A DNA stretch of 40,505 bases from Cudoniella acicularis (Eukaryota > Ascomycota > Leotiomycetes > Helotiales > Helotiaceae): assembly GCA_013054445.1 (NCBI GenBank), contig JAAMPI010000381.1, positions 1-40,505 of the forward strand, in the 5' to 3' direction. A program made the translations under genes and the position numbers. Positions 23,306-34,204 of the stretch are shown piece after piece. The notes below the pieces were generated by a model, which worked only from the letters and a program-made list of their open reading frames with translations, searched no databases and was not told the origin of the DNA. Positions within the stretch are counted from its first letter, which is position 1; every line of letters starts with the position of its first letter.

Positions 23306-24202
23306 ATAGTATTTATATAATTGTATAGAAAGAGAGAATGACGTATTTAGATATGTCTGTTGTTGATACAGCGGCTAATAGGAAAAAAAAGAGTTTTATT
23401 AAATGTGTTTTTATTTCGCTGGATGTATTCTTTCTGCGCTTGGATAGTAGAAACTTCGCGTCGATTCAAGTAGCATTTTTCTTCTCTAGAGTTCATCGAT
23501 ATCTAGCAACCGGAATGATGGATAAGATGAAAAGAGTGACATCCCCTACTAGACAAGCTGAGAGGGAGACCTTTGAGAAAACTTGCTTAGGGGAATTTTC
23601 GTATGTATCAAGTCATGTTAAGGAGAGAACATTTATTCAGAGCCATTTTGTGAGGAGAGAGAGGGAAAATGGTATTTAATAAGTTATTTATATAACGAGT
23701 AAGATTACTACAATCAACGCAATTTGGGATAATACTAAAGATGGCCACTGCCAATGGTCAGTGGTCATTGAACCGTCTTTCTCGAACATTGCTGACTGAC
23801 TTCTATTTACCTGGAATTTCATCAGAGGCCCAGCGGAGCATTCGTATGTAGCAATGGGCATTTTGTCACGATTCAAAACGAGCTCTAGGTAATGTAAAAT
23901 TTGATATTTTTGACTATACATTGTTCATATGTTTAGTACCCTTTATACAGAGAGCAGCCGTAAAATTTCATACCCTTCCTGTTCAACTCCTGAAAGAACT
24001 CCAAGGGTATATCGTATATCCAATGCGTGCAGGCTAAAATGCCGCTTTCCCCAAAACTCCCTTGAGCGTGAGCTCGTTGTTCTAGCCAGACAGGCCTATT
24101 GTCATGCCTCCCATATTCCGTTATATATACATCGTCGCTTCGTCTTCGTCATCTCCCTTGTGATGTCTGATTTATTGCCAAAAACCAAAAGAAAATCCAC
24201 CG
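23306..24202. other. intergenic, no gene seen
   Basis: This is the shared 3' region of two convergent genes. Frames are short or antisense shadows (for example 23929-24510 on the plus strand, opposite the small gene at 24203-24637). I see nothing else in it. Confidence 0.5.
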
Positions 24203-24637
24203 CTACCTCTTCTCATTCAAAAGCTCCTCCTCCTCAGGTTGCACAGCATTCATCTGAAACCTCTTCAAAGCCCACCAAGCATACTCCCCCTCCTCGCTAT
24301 TACTCCGCATCCTTTTCCTCTGACCCTTTCCCTCACCACCACGCTCCTCACAAGGCAACGGCGGTAGTGGTTTCTGCAGCACGAATCGCACATGTTTTGC
24401 TTCTTTTGGTAGCGCAGGCAGTGGCTTATCCTCCAAAGTGTTATAGAAAGCGTATGAGTATCTTGGAGGAGCATTGTGGTCATTGTATAATGATGACTTT
24501 TCGGATATGAATGAGCAGGAGGAAGATGTCGTCGAGGGGGCTTTGGAGGAGGTGGTGGTGGAGAGTCGGTTTTTGCGGTGGCGGCATTGCCGGCGGTGCT
24601 CGTAGTCTTGCTTTTCGTCAAAGAAGGTGGTCTCCAT
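24203..24637 (-). CDS. small hypothetical protein with duplicated proline motif, 144 aa
   Basis: I do not recognise this protein. A single exon runs from ATG at 24637 to TAG at 24203-24205. It is basic at the N-terminus (EHRRQCRHRKNRLS), Ser/Thr-rich in the next part (SSKAPSTTSSSCSF), and then has two similar proline motifs, KPLPALPKE and KPLPPLPCEE, about 17 residues apart. Each fits the general look of an SH3-domain ligand (PxxP flanked by Lys). The end is acidic (EEEELLNEKR). There is no signal peptide or membrane segment. Composition and the aromatic patch PPRYSYAFYN argue for real coding sequence. A competing plus-strand frame (23929-24510) has no such features. It may be a lineage-specific gene. 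Confidence 0.55.
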   Translation of the reverse strand: METTFFDEKQDYEHRRQCRHRKNRLSTTTSSKAPSTTSSSCSFISEKSSLYNDHNAPPRYSYAFYNTLEDKPLPALPKEAKHVRFVLQKPLPPLPCEERGGEGKGQRKRMRSNSEEGEYAWWALKRFQMNAVQPEEEELLNEKR

Positions 24638-26579
24638 TTTGTTTATGGCTGTTGTAGGTATGAGATAGGAATAAATTGTTGTTGGTGTTCAATTGGCTTT
24701 TTGCTTGTTATCAATCAGGTTGTTTTGTCTTGCAATTGAGGGCAATAACAACAATCAGCTGGCACAGCATCGCAGCTATATACCTCATACGGTTAAAAAG
24801 GTTAAATTCAAAAATAGAAGACGGTTGTGCTGCTGCAGTGCTGCTGATGTGAGGCGTAGACCAAATCATCCTGCGAGGCATCGAGCACAGCCTTGCCCTT
24901 CCCCCTAGCGAGGCGTCCCTCCCTTCGATCTTCACCATACCTGACACAAAATCTTCCCATTTCCACTCTCTCTACCGTGATCATCCCGAGAGAAGAAACT
25001 TCTGCGCATGTGCGTTCTATGGCCATACTTGTCATCCGGAGTCGATCTAGAGTTGGGAGAGAGCCTTAGGGAGGTGGGCCACTTGGCTTGTAAGTGTTTG
25101 CGCCAGAAATGCCATAGACTTGGGTTGTTTGAGCGTCAGTATACCGGTAGGTACTACTGCGCTTTGCGAGGCGATTCAAGAGGATTGTTCCGAGAATTAG
25201 TAGGTGCGTGGCTTTGTGTATTCACGTGGTGGAAACGTGCAGTCTTCCTTCGAGTTATCGCGTGGTTTTCACTGTACCGGTAGAGTTGTAAATGAAGTTG
25301 CCTGCTCCTTCTGGCTCAGCTTTCGCGACTGCTTCAAGTGAAGGATCCGAGTCACATGAGCAGAACATGCAACTCGAATTAATTCCTTTTTCTTCTCTTA
25401 AAGTCGAGCTGTGCAAGTGGCATATCATGCTAAGTTTCATCCCATTACACCGTGGAGTCTGTACCCTTCGAACCACCCCTTGGCAATTCAAAAACCCCCT
25501 TTCCCGATTTCCTCAACCCCGAAGCTGTCACGTGCCGACTCGGGGACGCCGCAAGGATGAAGCTTCCAAGCTCGCCAAGGACTTATGTTTCTTGATCCTT
25601 TACCTCGGAATAGAAGTCCACGTTAAGGAAGCAAGCACGAGTTAACGTACCATTTTGTATGTAGAGGTTACCCCACCCCTCATGTTTCATCTGTTGTCAA
25701 TTTGCGTCCAAACTTCGTAGTGCCAGCGCAACTTGGAACTTCGGATTACTGGTATCAATTTGGTCAATGTTCACGCAATGCAATCCATCTACGATTCTAA
25801 TCGCGTCCATATACTCGGTCGTGTTTTTTTTTTAGGAATTCCAGGAAGGATTAAATCCCCAAATAGTTCACAAATACTTACAGTACAATAGTGGCTTACA
25901 CATGCCTGAATAAATCGCCATCTTTACCTCGATCATTTAGATGTACTTTCTGCTCAAAAAGCTTAGTGATTTTACTGCTGTAAAGTATTAACAATAAGGA
26001 ATCAGACCCGACACTCAGAAATCCCAACACCCGACCGAGTACCCTCATATCCCAACCAGACATCCCAATCTTCCCTTTCCCCTAAATCACCTCATATATA
26101 CCTACCACGTGACTCACTCCAAAAATAGCCCATCTTTCCATCCAATTACCATTGCCTAACCCACCACGATCTATCATCTCCTAATTTCAATTCGCCAAAA
26201 AATCCCGCACCAACAAGACTATCCGGGTTATCCCCAAAGCCGGGTCACCGGATTCCGTCTTCTAAGAGTAGCGGCGCCGATCCGAACAGCCGAACCTACA
26301 AGCTTTCTCCTAGTTAGGAAAGGAGGTGAGGGGTCTCTCCATACCCCACAGCGTTCTCCACGTCACCTTCGTGAATCTATTCACAATTCACAATTCTCGG
26401 TTTTCTTCCGAGTTTCCGTTGAAAATTATATTGCCTCTTTTTCTTTGTTCCTCTAATATATACAATATTTTCCCTTTGTGATAACCCATCGCTCTACCTA
26501 TTAATCTTTCTCAATTCACTTGCGACCTCCCTTATTATCCATCGCAAACTCCTAAGAAAAATCTTTTATTAAAGCAAAA
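24638..26579. other. intergenic region, 1.9 kb
   Basis: I see no well-supported gene. A 117-codon ATG frame at 25292-25645 has no motif and no splice support and is left out. The segment from about 26000 to 26579 is CT- and AT-rich and is probably the promoter and leader of the gene at 26580. It contains a CACGTGAC element at 26105-26112. Confidence 0.45.
26105..26112. promoter_or_regulatory. CACGTGAC E-box-like element
   Basis: CACGTGAC is a bHLH-type core (CACGTG) plus AC. It lies about 470 bases before the ATG at 26580. The same core is found at 33744-33749. Binding by a Cbf1/USF-like factor is possible; only the sequence match is seen. Confidence 0.4.
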
Positions 26580-26786
26580 ATGGGACAATGCTTCACCCAA
26601 CTCCGCGCCGAATTGGTCACGCCACCAGCAAATCCAAGTAACTGGAATGACCTCTCGCCTCGACGTCCCGTCTCCATTGTCCTTCCAAAAGACCAGAGAG
26701 GAGGAGAGAATGGTGCTCCTTTGCGGAAGGAATACCTGAGTAATATGCCTGGTTTGACGTATGATCAGGCTGGTAGACCTGTGTGA
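26580..26786 (+). CDS. small protein with N-terminal acylation motif (MGQC), 68 aa
   Basis: An ATG in good context (GCAAAAATGGG) opens a 68-codon frame. It starts M-G-Q-C-F-T: Gly2 with Thr6 fits the N-myristoylation pattern, and Cys4 could be palmitoylated, so the product may sit on the inner face of a membrane. The rest is Pro/Arg-rich (NPSNWNDLSPRRPVSIVLP) and ends MPGLTYDQAGRPV. No domain is recognised. The stop overlaps a perfect donor sequence (CCTGT|GTGAGT), so the gene might continue after an intron; I could not find a convincing next exon. The long 5' region with CT-rich and AT-rich stretches supports a real promoter. Function unknown. Confidence 0.5.
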   Translation: MGQCFTQLRAELVTPPANPSNWNDLSPRRPVSIVLPKDQRGGENGAPLRKEYLSNMPGLTYDQAGRPV

Positions 26787-27117
26787 GTTTTCTGCTTTTG
26801 CTTAGTTGGATTTCTTTGATATTTTTTTCCGGCTTTTTTATTTGAGGATGAGGATTGTGGATGAAAACAACATGAGAGGAAGGAAAGAGTGGAGTGAGTG
26901 AGAGGTTGAGCATAGGGAAAAACATAGAAAGGGGTTTGAACCAAGCGAAGTCGACCTGAGTTAACAGGACAAATCCATAGATGGAGAGAAGAAAATGCTT
27001 GCATTGAAGTCGAGCATCGAGAACGACGATAAACTTTCACCAACTCCCCTCCATCTTCATGATCTCTCTCGTGTAGATATTCACCAAATTCAATTGCAAC
27101 CCATCATTCTGCCGGCC

Positions 27118-27153
<36 letters not shown>

Positions 27154-28096
27154 CATTGCATTACAACAACAGAACAAAACCGCAAACACGCTCGTACCTT
27201 CCACGGACCTAGACACCACTCACCAAAAAAAACCCCTCAATCTTCAGACACCACCCACCACCAACCCGCCTTTCAAATTACCACCTAATTTCGCGCTCTA
27301 AAACACGGTTCCAGATATTCATTTTGCGGCATTTTACAGCAAGGAGAAAAGACAGACATAGACATTGTACTCGTCAGGGGTTCGGTTTAGGCGTTCAGGC
27401 GTTCAAGTGATGAAAAAAGGGACGAAAACTGCTTATGGGTTTCAGAATTTCAAAAACGAAAAAGAGGTTGAATATAAAACGGCAATTTTTGTGAGCTTTT
27501 TATTTCTTGAGATTACTATGGGATGAGAAGCGTGTCTGATGATGAATGTCAAAAAGGGATGAGGAAAGGGGGAGCAAGAATTTGAAGGGGTTGGGGATGA
27601 TAAAATAATGTTAGTATGTCGCTCACAAGTCTGTCTCACTTGAGCGGTTCTTTTCTTGTGGGCTGTTTCAATACAGTTTCTCCCACCCTTTTGTGAAATA
27701 CAAACCAGAGTAGATCCATCGCCGAAAACTCTCAATCAATAAGAGTACCCTCTCATCATGGTTCTCGACTTCTGAATCAATATTCGTTAAGCATACACAC
27801 ATAATAGCATACATACAAGAGGGGATATCGCTCAAAAACCAACTATGTTGCGCGACAAACCACCCATCAAACCTCACTCCGCCCAACAAAGGAAAAGCTA
27901 ATAAGAAACAGGATCTTGGGTGACCACTGAAATCTCAACCACTATTGTCCGCCCCGCCATGCAGAAAAGAGACCGTTCTTTATCTTCGTTCATCGTACAT
28001 GTTTTTTGTTTCCTCCCACTTTGTCCTTATTTATCATTACTTTCTTATTTCTCGGACGTACGTTTGTTAGTTGTCGGTATTATGGTTGACTTTCCT
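26787..28096. other. intergenic, with (CA)14 microsatellite
   Basis: I see no supportable gene. It contains a CA microsatellite (27123-27150) and a purine-rich part after the stop of the gene at 26580 (about 26840-26940). A small exon of that gene could hide here, but none is convincing. Confidence 0.45.
27123..27150. repeat. (CA)14 dinucleotide microsatellite
   Basis: Fourteen uninterrupted CA units lie between two genes, outside coding sequence. Such arrays are often variable between strains. Confidence 0.95.
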
Positions 28097-31000
28097 TCAT
28101 AGCTCGTCTTTGGTAGATATTGTTGCCGAGCCTACGGCACTGCTTACACTACTCGCAAACTCCTCCACTCCTTCACTAGCTTGTTTGACGATCTCGCTGG
28201 CACCTTCTCCAACAGAAGCCGCAAATTCGGCGAGTTTAACCTGAGCGGACTCGACAGCGGCAGATAATCGTGACTGAGCACTTTCCACTGCTCCTTGCTC
28301 GGCACCGTAGATAGCGCTACTAATCTTTGCTTGGGGTGACGAGTAGGCTTCACCCGCACTAGATGTAGCAGATGAGTACGTATCACCCACAACGCTTGTC
28401 ACCGATTCGATTGTTCCAGTAGGCGTGCCATAGATTGCTTCCGAAATCACCTTTTGTGCAGACGACGCAGCATTTGCAATAGAGCTGGAAGCTGCTTCTG
28501 CATAACCCGTGCTGGAACCGTATATCTGGATCGACGCTGCTTCAACTGCATCATTCACTCTTGACGAAGCAGCGTCAAGGATGAATTCAACCGCTGGTGG
28601 AGGTGTGAAGACTGAATCAACGACGGAACTTGCCGATATATATACTTCACTTGCATATGATGAAGCAGAAGACACGGCAGCACCGGCCCCAGTGTAATAC
28701 GCAGAGCTTAGTTTGTTGAAGACGCTTTCCGTGAAGTCAGGCTCCTTGCCAATGACGAGTTCGCTGATAATAGATTGAACGACAGAGTATTGCGATGTTG
28801 CAGCATCAGTGGCCTTGGCTCCATATTCCTTAGCCTCAGAAAGGAGCCTTCGAGTAACGAAATATGGGGTGGTAGAGCCGTATATCTGCTCGCTAGCTTT
28901 GGTGATCAAAGCTTCCCAATTCTCGCTCGCAACTGATGCCACTGCTGCCGTCAATAGTGTCTCACTGCTCGCAGCATCGGAAGCTCGCGATGCCCTTAAC
29001 TCAAGCTTATGTGAAATGATAGATGATATGCTAGAGTATGAGCTTGATGCTTCTGCAATAGCGGCACTATATCTCGACGATGCCATAGCTGCTAAACTAG
29101 AAGTTGGGACGACTTCCTTGTGTGAGCCACCAATGTTTGTGACCGAGTCGAGGAGCTGGCTGAGTTGAGCAGACGCTTCAGCAACAGCACTCGAGTAGTG
29201 CATCGATGCAGTGCTTAAAGCATTTTCGAACCCATGAGTGGGGGTACCAGCAATACCTGCACTAACCTTATTATATAAGCTCTCATGGAATGGAGTAGGC
29301 TTTGGCATTATAGCTGAGGAAGCGGCACCCATGAATTCGGAAGATCGGGCATGAGCCATTCCAACACCTGCATAATATTGCTCCTGAATTTGAAGCAGTA
29401 ATTTTTGCTTCATTGAACCGCCAGTGTTAATAGCGGCCACATATTCCTTCCCGGCCTGATATCGAGACGAGGCTGCACTCAAACCCTCGGAGAGTTTTGA
29501 CTGCGCGATGGAGGAAAGTGACTCCAATGTTCCTTGAGGTGCTCCATAAACAGCGGTCGATGCTGCAGAAACAGCCGCCTGCAGACGCGAGTTTGCTGCA
29601 GCTACGGAATCAGAATAAGCTGCCTCAACGGAACTGAACATTTGCTCATGCACCGGCTTGGGTATACCAGAGATCTGGGCGGAAACGAGAGAACGGGCAT
29701 GGACGTAATTTTCGGATGCCCTGGAAAGAGCGTTAGAATAAGCTTCACTTGCTTGAGACGTAATCGAAGCAGTCAATGGGGCCGGGGTTCCATAGATAAT
29801 GACACTTGCTCTAGTTCTTTGTTAGTATTGAAAATGTGACAACGGAATAATGAACCCACGCAGAAACAGCAGCAACATATCGACTCGAAGCCACACTGGT
29901 AATGCTTTCACCAGTACCTTGCTCAGCTCCATAAAGCGCAGAGCTTGCTGCCGCGAGTGCGCTCGAGTATTTCTGGGCGGCCAGAGTAGGAACCGAATAC
30001 CCACTAGTGCTAGAAGGTTTCAGCAATGCCTCACTGACAGCCTTCGTGAGCTCAGCGTATCTGCCACCGGCTTCGCTGGCCATGCTCTTTATTTTCTCGC
30101 TAAAAGTGTTGTCCTCTGAGTCGTCGATCATGTCGTCAAAAATGATCTGTCTGGCTTCAACTGATTGTGCCATGGCACCCCCCCAAACCTTTTCCGAGGC
30201 AGTGCTAGATGCTGACGATGCTGCTGAGCTGACAGAGTTTGAGCTCTCTGGAATACTCTCCGAAAAAGAGCTCGCAACCGAGGAAGTCGCTGAGCTCAAA
30301 GACTCTGATGCTTCTGAGATAGCCTTTGAGATTTCGCTGATACCAGATGATATTGAGGAGCTTGCAACATCGGACAAGTGAGAAGCAGAGTCCGACACTA
30401 CGGAAGCAGCTGATTTAACACTTTCAGACACATTCTCCACAATGTTTGGTTCCTCTCCGAGGATAGAAGATGAAGCCTGGGCAGATAAGCTGCTAGCGCT
30501 TTTAGTAGCGATAGAAACCAGGCTTTCGGCACTCCCTTGGGATGTACCCAGGACTGAGCTTGACGCGCGGTCAGCAACGCTGCTTGCAGAAGCCGCAGCC
30601 ATGGATGCAAGGCTCTCAACACTTCCTTGAGGAGCCCCGAGGATGCTGTCCGAAACGGAAGAGACAGCGCTTTGGGCGTTGTCAACTTGTGAAGAGGCAA
30701 TAGATGAGATGGAGGAAGCCACTTCTTCGAGACTGGAGCTTGCAACAGATACCACCGATTCAACTGTACCCTGAGAAGATGGAGCCACGGCCTCTTTCAC
30801 ATCCTTTGCTTTTTGAATGATCTTCTGGCCTGCCACTGCGGCAGCTGCTGGCATTTGTTTTGTGCTGAAATCATCACTAGAGTCCCCGGTTGACAATTTC
30901 CATCGACCTGTCTCCTTTAGTCGCGATAATTCCGCGGCAGCATTCTCAGCAATCTCCATAGCTCGATTCTCCACCTCTTCTGACGCAGCTCTAGCATTTC

Positions 31001-32661
31001 CGAGACCTGGATGCTCAGTCACAACATTTTCTACGTCATACCGCCACTCATCGAACTTGGTCTTTAACTTGTGGTATTTTGCCCAATCCTTGTGTGTGAT
31101 CCCATCTGTCCACGCCCAGCGCATGCCTATTTCTTGCAGCCCAAGGTCCCGAATGTGGTCAAGGATTTCGAATGTGTCTGATGCCGTTTGACTGATGAGC
31201 GAGTTGGTTTCGCGATCGAAGCTTTGTCTCCAGGTCCGAACGGCTTGAGCTTTCTCCTTGATCGCAACACCGGCTTTTCGTACAGCAGTATTAAGCTCTT
31301 CCTCGGAGTCTTCACTTTCATTGGAATTTTTCACGATTGAAATGATGCTAGTCTTTAGCGTTTTGAGGCTGGACTTCACAGTTTCTTCAAGCTGCACAAT
31401 CAAAGCGTTCCCAACCCCGTGTGCCTGATTCTTGATCAGACGCTCCGTGATTTCAGTCATTCTTTCATCTAAATCGTCAGACCCTTCATCAGCGGCCTTG
31501 GCAAACTTCTCCTGCCAAGTCCTAAGATCATGAGCCACGACCTTATCTGCTTTTTCTCGTACTTCCCTCTCCGACTCGGGTGTAAAATCAGGAACCTGAG
31601 CGGATGAAGTTGGCGTCACGGTTGGTGTTATGGTTGGGAGATCTGCGGCTTGCTCCGTCAATTGAGTGGGAGCAGCAGAGGAGGACATTGTGGCGAAGGT
31701 TGGCGCAGCAGAAGTGGCCGAAAAGGAGCTAGAAACACATTAAAATAAATCCAACGTTATGGATCAAAATCGACATACCGTTCGACTTTCTCTACGGCAG
31801 CTTTTACTTTTTGGCCATCCCGATATCTTCCCAGCCGCTGTCCGATTCGAACCAACTGAGGTTCCACATTCTCTCCGTATAGGATACAGATTTGTGGCCA
31901 AACTGTCCGTTCAAGAAAGAGAGTACCCGCTGACCATGCCCATTTGGAATATGGGAATGCAGTTTCAATTGCCCAGTTACTCAATATTCCGTAGCCTTGG
32001 ATAACATATGGCTGAACTGTAGTATAAGTTGGGAGAATATGTCCATAATATGTCTGCAGCGCATTTGTTCGTGCAATTTCGTAATATGGCGAAGTGGCCA
32101 CAATGACCTTATTGACGTGAGGTCCCAAAGATTCGTCGTATTTTGCCTTCGCAATGCTCTGGTATTTCGAAACTTGGGGTTGTATATTCCTTTCCCATTG
32201 AGCTTGGCTGAACGCTTGTGCTTGCGCAATGCGAGGAGCCCCGTACTTCGTCCCCAAGACGGTAGCAGGTGTAATTATCCTCTTGTCCAATGTGTCGTAG
32301 TAAGGTCGAGCCGCATCAACATATTTAGCAGCATATGTATCATAATATGACTCCAAATATGGAGTAACTGCGTTTCGGATCTGGAAGTATGGCTTGCAAA
32401 TATTTGGAGAGGACTCCGTAACGAGATCGATCGTCGCCGGACATCGAAAGAGAACGGTAACAATTAAGTACCAGGTAAATAATCTACGAAGATAATCAGC
32501 ATGCCAGTAAGCTTCATGCAATCAGGTTAAACGTGCCTAGAGATAATGCTGAAGATACTAGAGCCATTCTTCTTGGGTACCTTCTGTTTGGGAGCTATGG
32601 CATGTCCGTTCACGCCTTTCTTGCCCGGCTCAGCTAGCCTTCCATTGCTGTCTAACGCCAT
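28097..32661 (-). CDS. long Ala/Ser-repeat protein of the fungal 'hoxa13' family, ending in KDEL (1470 aa)
   Basis: Four exons on the minus strand: 32661-32537, 32483-31779, 31728-29860 and 29810-28097. The introns are 53 nt (GC-AG), 50 nt (GTATGT) and 49 nt (GTGGGT, branch TACTAAC). The N-terminus is basic (KQKVPKKN) and leads into a hydrophobic segment (SRLFTWYLIVTVLF, about residues 41-54), so it may be a signal anchor. A Tyr-rich conserved region follows (residues about 70-275; VWPQ, ILYGENVEPQLVRIGQRLGRY). Next come a charged helical part around GMRWAWTDGITHKDW and then a long repeat region. That region has at least ten units headed by YGxxxGxxES-like motifs and filled with Ala/Ser-rich helices. 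The protein ends STKDEL. Databases often call this family 'transcription factor hoxa13', but no homeodomain is visible. An ER-lumenal or ER-membrane role is my inference. An alternative start at 32521 would read through the first intron. Confidence 0.85.
28150..30780 (-). repeat. array of Ala/Ser-rich protein repeats headed by YG-x-x-x-G-x-x-ES motifs
   Basis: Units begin with a small motif such as LGAPQGSVES, YGAEQGTGES, YGAPQGTLES, YGTPTGTIES or YGAEQGAVES. About 15-40 residues of Ala/Ser-rich helix follow (for example SSRYVAAVSAAS). I count at least ten recognisable heads, some worn down (IYGSTTPYFVT, LGEEPNIVEN). The spacing is uneven, and one repeat head lies just before intron 3. Confidence 0.8.
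32484..32536 (-). other. probable GC-AG intron in the KDEL-protein gene
   Basis: With the donor AG|GCACGT and the acceptor TTCGTAG, this 53-nt intron joins exon 1 (SIFSIIS) to exon 2 (LFTWYLIVTVLF) in frame, leaving Arg at the junction. A CTGAT branch-like site lies about 15 bases before the acceptor. No GT donor nearby gives the right phase. The resulting N-terminus resembles what I recall of the family. Confidence 0.6.
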
Positions 32662-34204
32662 ACTCTACCGCATACAGCTTCGCAGATTCGCTAGATGACC
32701 GATGCGTACTTGGACGGTGGGTAGGTGGGTTGAGGAGATCTTTCGCTGGGAGATAGGATAGAGCACTGTGGTGTTGAGGGGAGCTTGGCGAGAAGCTCGC
32801 TCTTCAAAGCTCAAACACGGACCAGTTCGAAGGATTTCTAACGCAACTTCAGACGATACGGAGGTACAGAAACAACAATTAAGAATTCAGCAGAACCAAC
32901 TGGAGCGCGCAGCTTAAAGCTGGAGGATGAGAAACAATGTAAAGGAAGGATCCTGTTTGTCGTCCTGATCAACTGTCACAGGCCGGAAATCTAATAGGTT
33001 GATTGGGAGCTGCAGAGCAAGAAAGTTAGCGTCGATGCCAAGGCCAACGTCATAGAGATGAGAGACAAGACGGGAACGGAATCCATACCTGTGATTGCGA
33101 TTATGTGTAGAGAGATGGAGACTCAGTCCAACGAATGCTTTTATTGTACAGGAGATAATTAATAAAGAATCGCACGCTCTTCTTGCGCGGCATTGCGAGG
33201 GGCGGGGTTATTTAAAGTGTGCACTGCAGTCTGTGAAGCCAGCTTACATTTTCACGATTTGCAGCATCTGATGCGCCTGCATGTTTCATAACCATCGGAT
33301 CACAGCAACAAGGGCCCCTTAAGGAGTCAGGGTAAAGACAAGTGTGGCAGAAATCCACAGCAGTTCGAGGCGATGTGTTTCTAATCAGGCATACATGTAC
33401 GGAGCACTGGTGGGTGCAAAGACAGAATACCTCGAGAATATATTCACGAACTGCCCTAGCTATGAATTCATACTTGCTGAATTGCAGATAAAACGATACT
33501 AGTACTATTGAATTTCTAAATGTCTCTCTTTCCGTGGATAGCTCCAGGGGGCTCACATCTCTCAGATGCATGCTAAAGAGTGTCAACAAGGAAAGTCTTT
33601 TGTCTCCGCAAAGTACTTACCTCCGTGAGTCTGAAGTCAGGTAGACCAGCGAGAGTAAATGTAGCTCGCCCTGGTACGAAGTACAACCCGTCCTGCCGCA
33701 AAGAAGCCAGATAGACGATTTGATTGGCTTTTAGTAAGTTAGTCACGTGACACAGCTGCTTTGCCCCTCGGCGATTCACTATATCCACCCCGAGCAATTG
33801 CAAGTGCTCAAACAGTCAAAGCAACCTCCATGTGCGTATGTCCGCGCTCTCCATCGAATCTCAGCAAGACTTCCCCACTCGGTCCTGAATAAATCGGCGG
33901 ATAGATACTTTTGTTTCCATAACGCACCTCCTTGGCTCTTCTCGGTTTTGGCTTCCTAATTCGACGGACCTTGCTAGCCTCTCGTTGGGCAAGTGCCACA
34001 ACCTCCATCCGCTTTACGGCGGTCCTACGGCGCTGCCGAACGACATCATTCTGGGGTAACAGTCCTCAGGGCCTTTATAGATGATTCCACGGCACTCCTA
34101 GAATCAAGGCTTTGCCTTTGGAGAGCTAATCTCAGTCACAACCGCAACCCTCCATATTCGAGCGATTTACTCGGCCCTCCCGACCTGAATCGATCACTGC
34201 AACG
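32662..34204. promoter_or_regulatory. divergent promoter region between the KDEL-protein and Doa10 genes
   Basis: The two genes point away from each other and share this 1.5-kb region. No gene is supportable inside it: minus-strand frames at 33212-33589 and 33573-33803 lack splice or motif support. It contains a reverse CCAAT box (ATTGG, 33723-33727) and a perfect 10-bp palindrome, GTCACGTGAC, at 33742-33751. Both lie nearer to Doa10. Shared control of the two genes is possible but not shown. Confidence 0.5.
33742..33751. promoter_or_regulatory. GTCACGTGAC palindrome (E-box-like)
   Basis: A perfect 10-bp palindrome with a CACGTG core lies about 455 bases before the Doa10 ATG and 15 bases from an inverted CCAAT box. 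CACGTG is bound by bHLH factors such as Cbf1/USF types; the RTCACGTG form is the known Cbf1 site in yeast. Its use here is inferred. Confidence 0.5.

Noticed and set aside
23929..24510. 193-codon plus-strand frame
   Set aside because: Antisense to the small gene at 24203-24637, whose product looks more protein-like; the first part has no features.
25292..25645. 117-codon ATG frame on the plus strand
   Set aside because: No domain, signal, splice support or coding-like composition; could be chance.
27037..27219. Cys/Val-alternating minus-strand frame
   Set aside because: Translation of the (CA)14 microsatellite; not a gene.
30398..30763. Leu-rich antisense and shadow frames inside the KDEL-protein gene (also 28809-29168, 30007-30381)
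   Set aside because: They arise from the repetitive Ser/Ala codons of the real gene in other frames.
32463..32521. Start of the KDEL protein at the ATG at 32521
   Set aside because: It would read through the probable GC-AG intron and give an N-terminus unlike the family; kept only as an alternative.
33212..33589. 125-codon minus-strand Cys-rich frame in the divergent promoter
   Set aside because: Starts from TTG; no signal peptide or splice support; not credible as a secreted Cys-rich protein.
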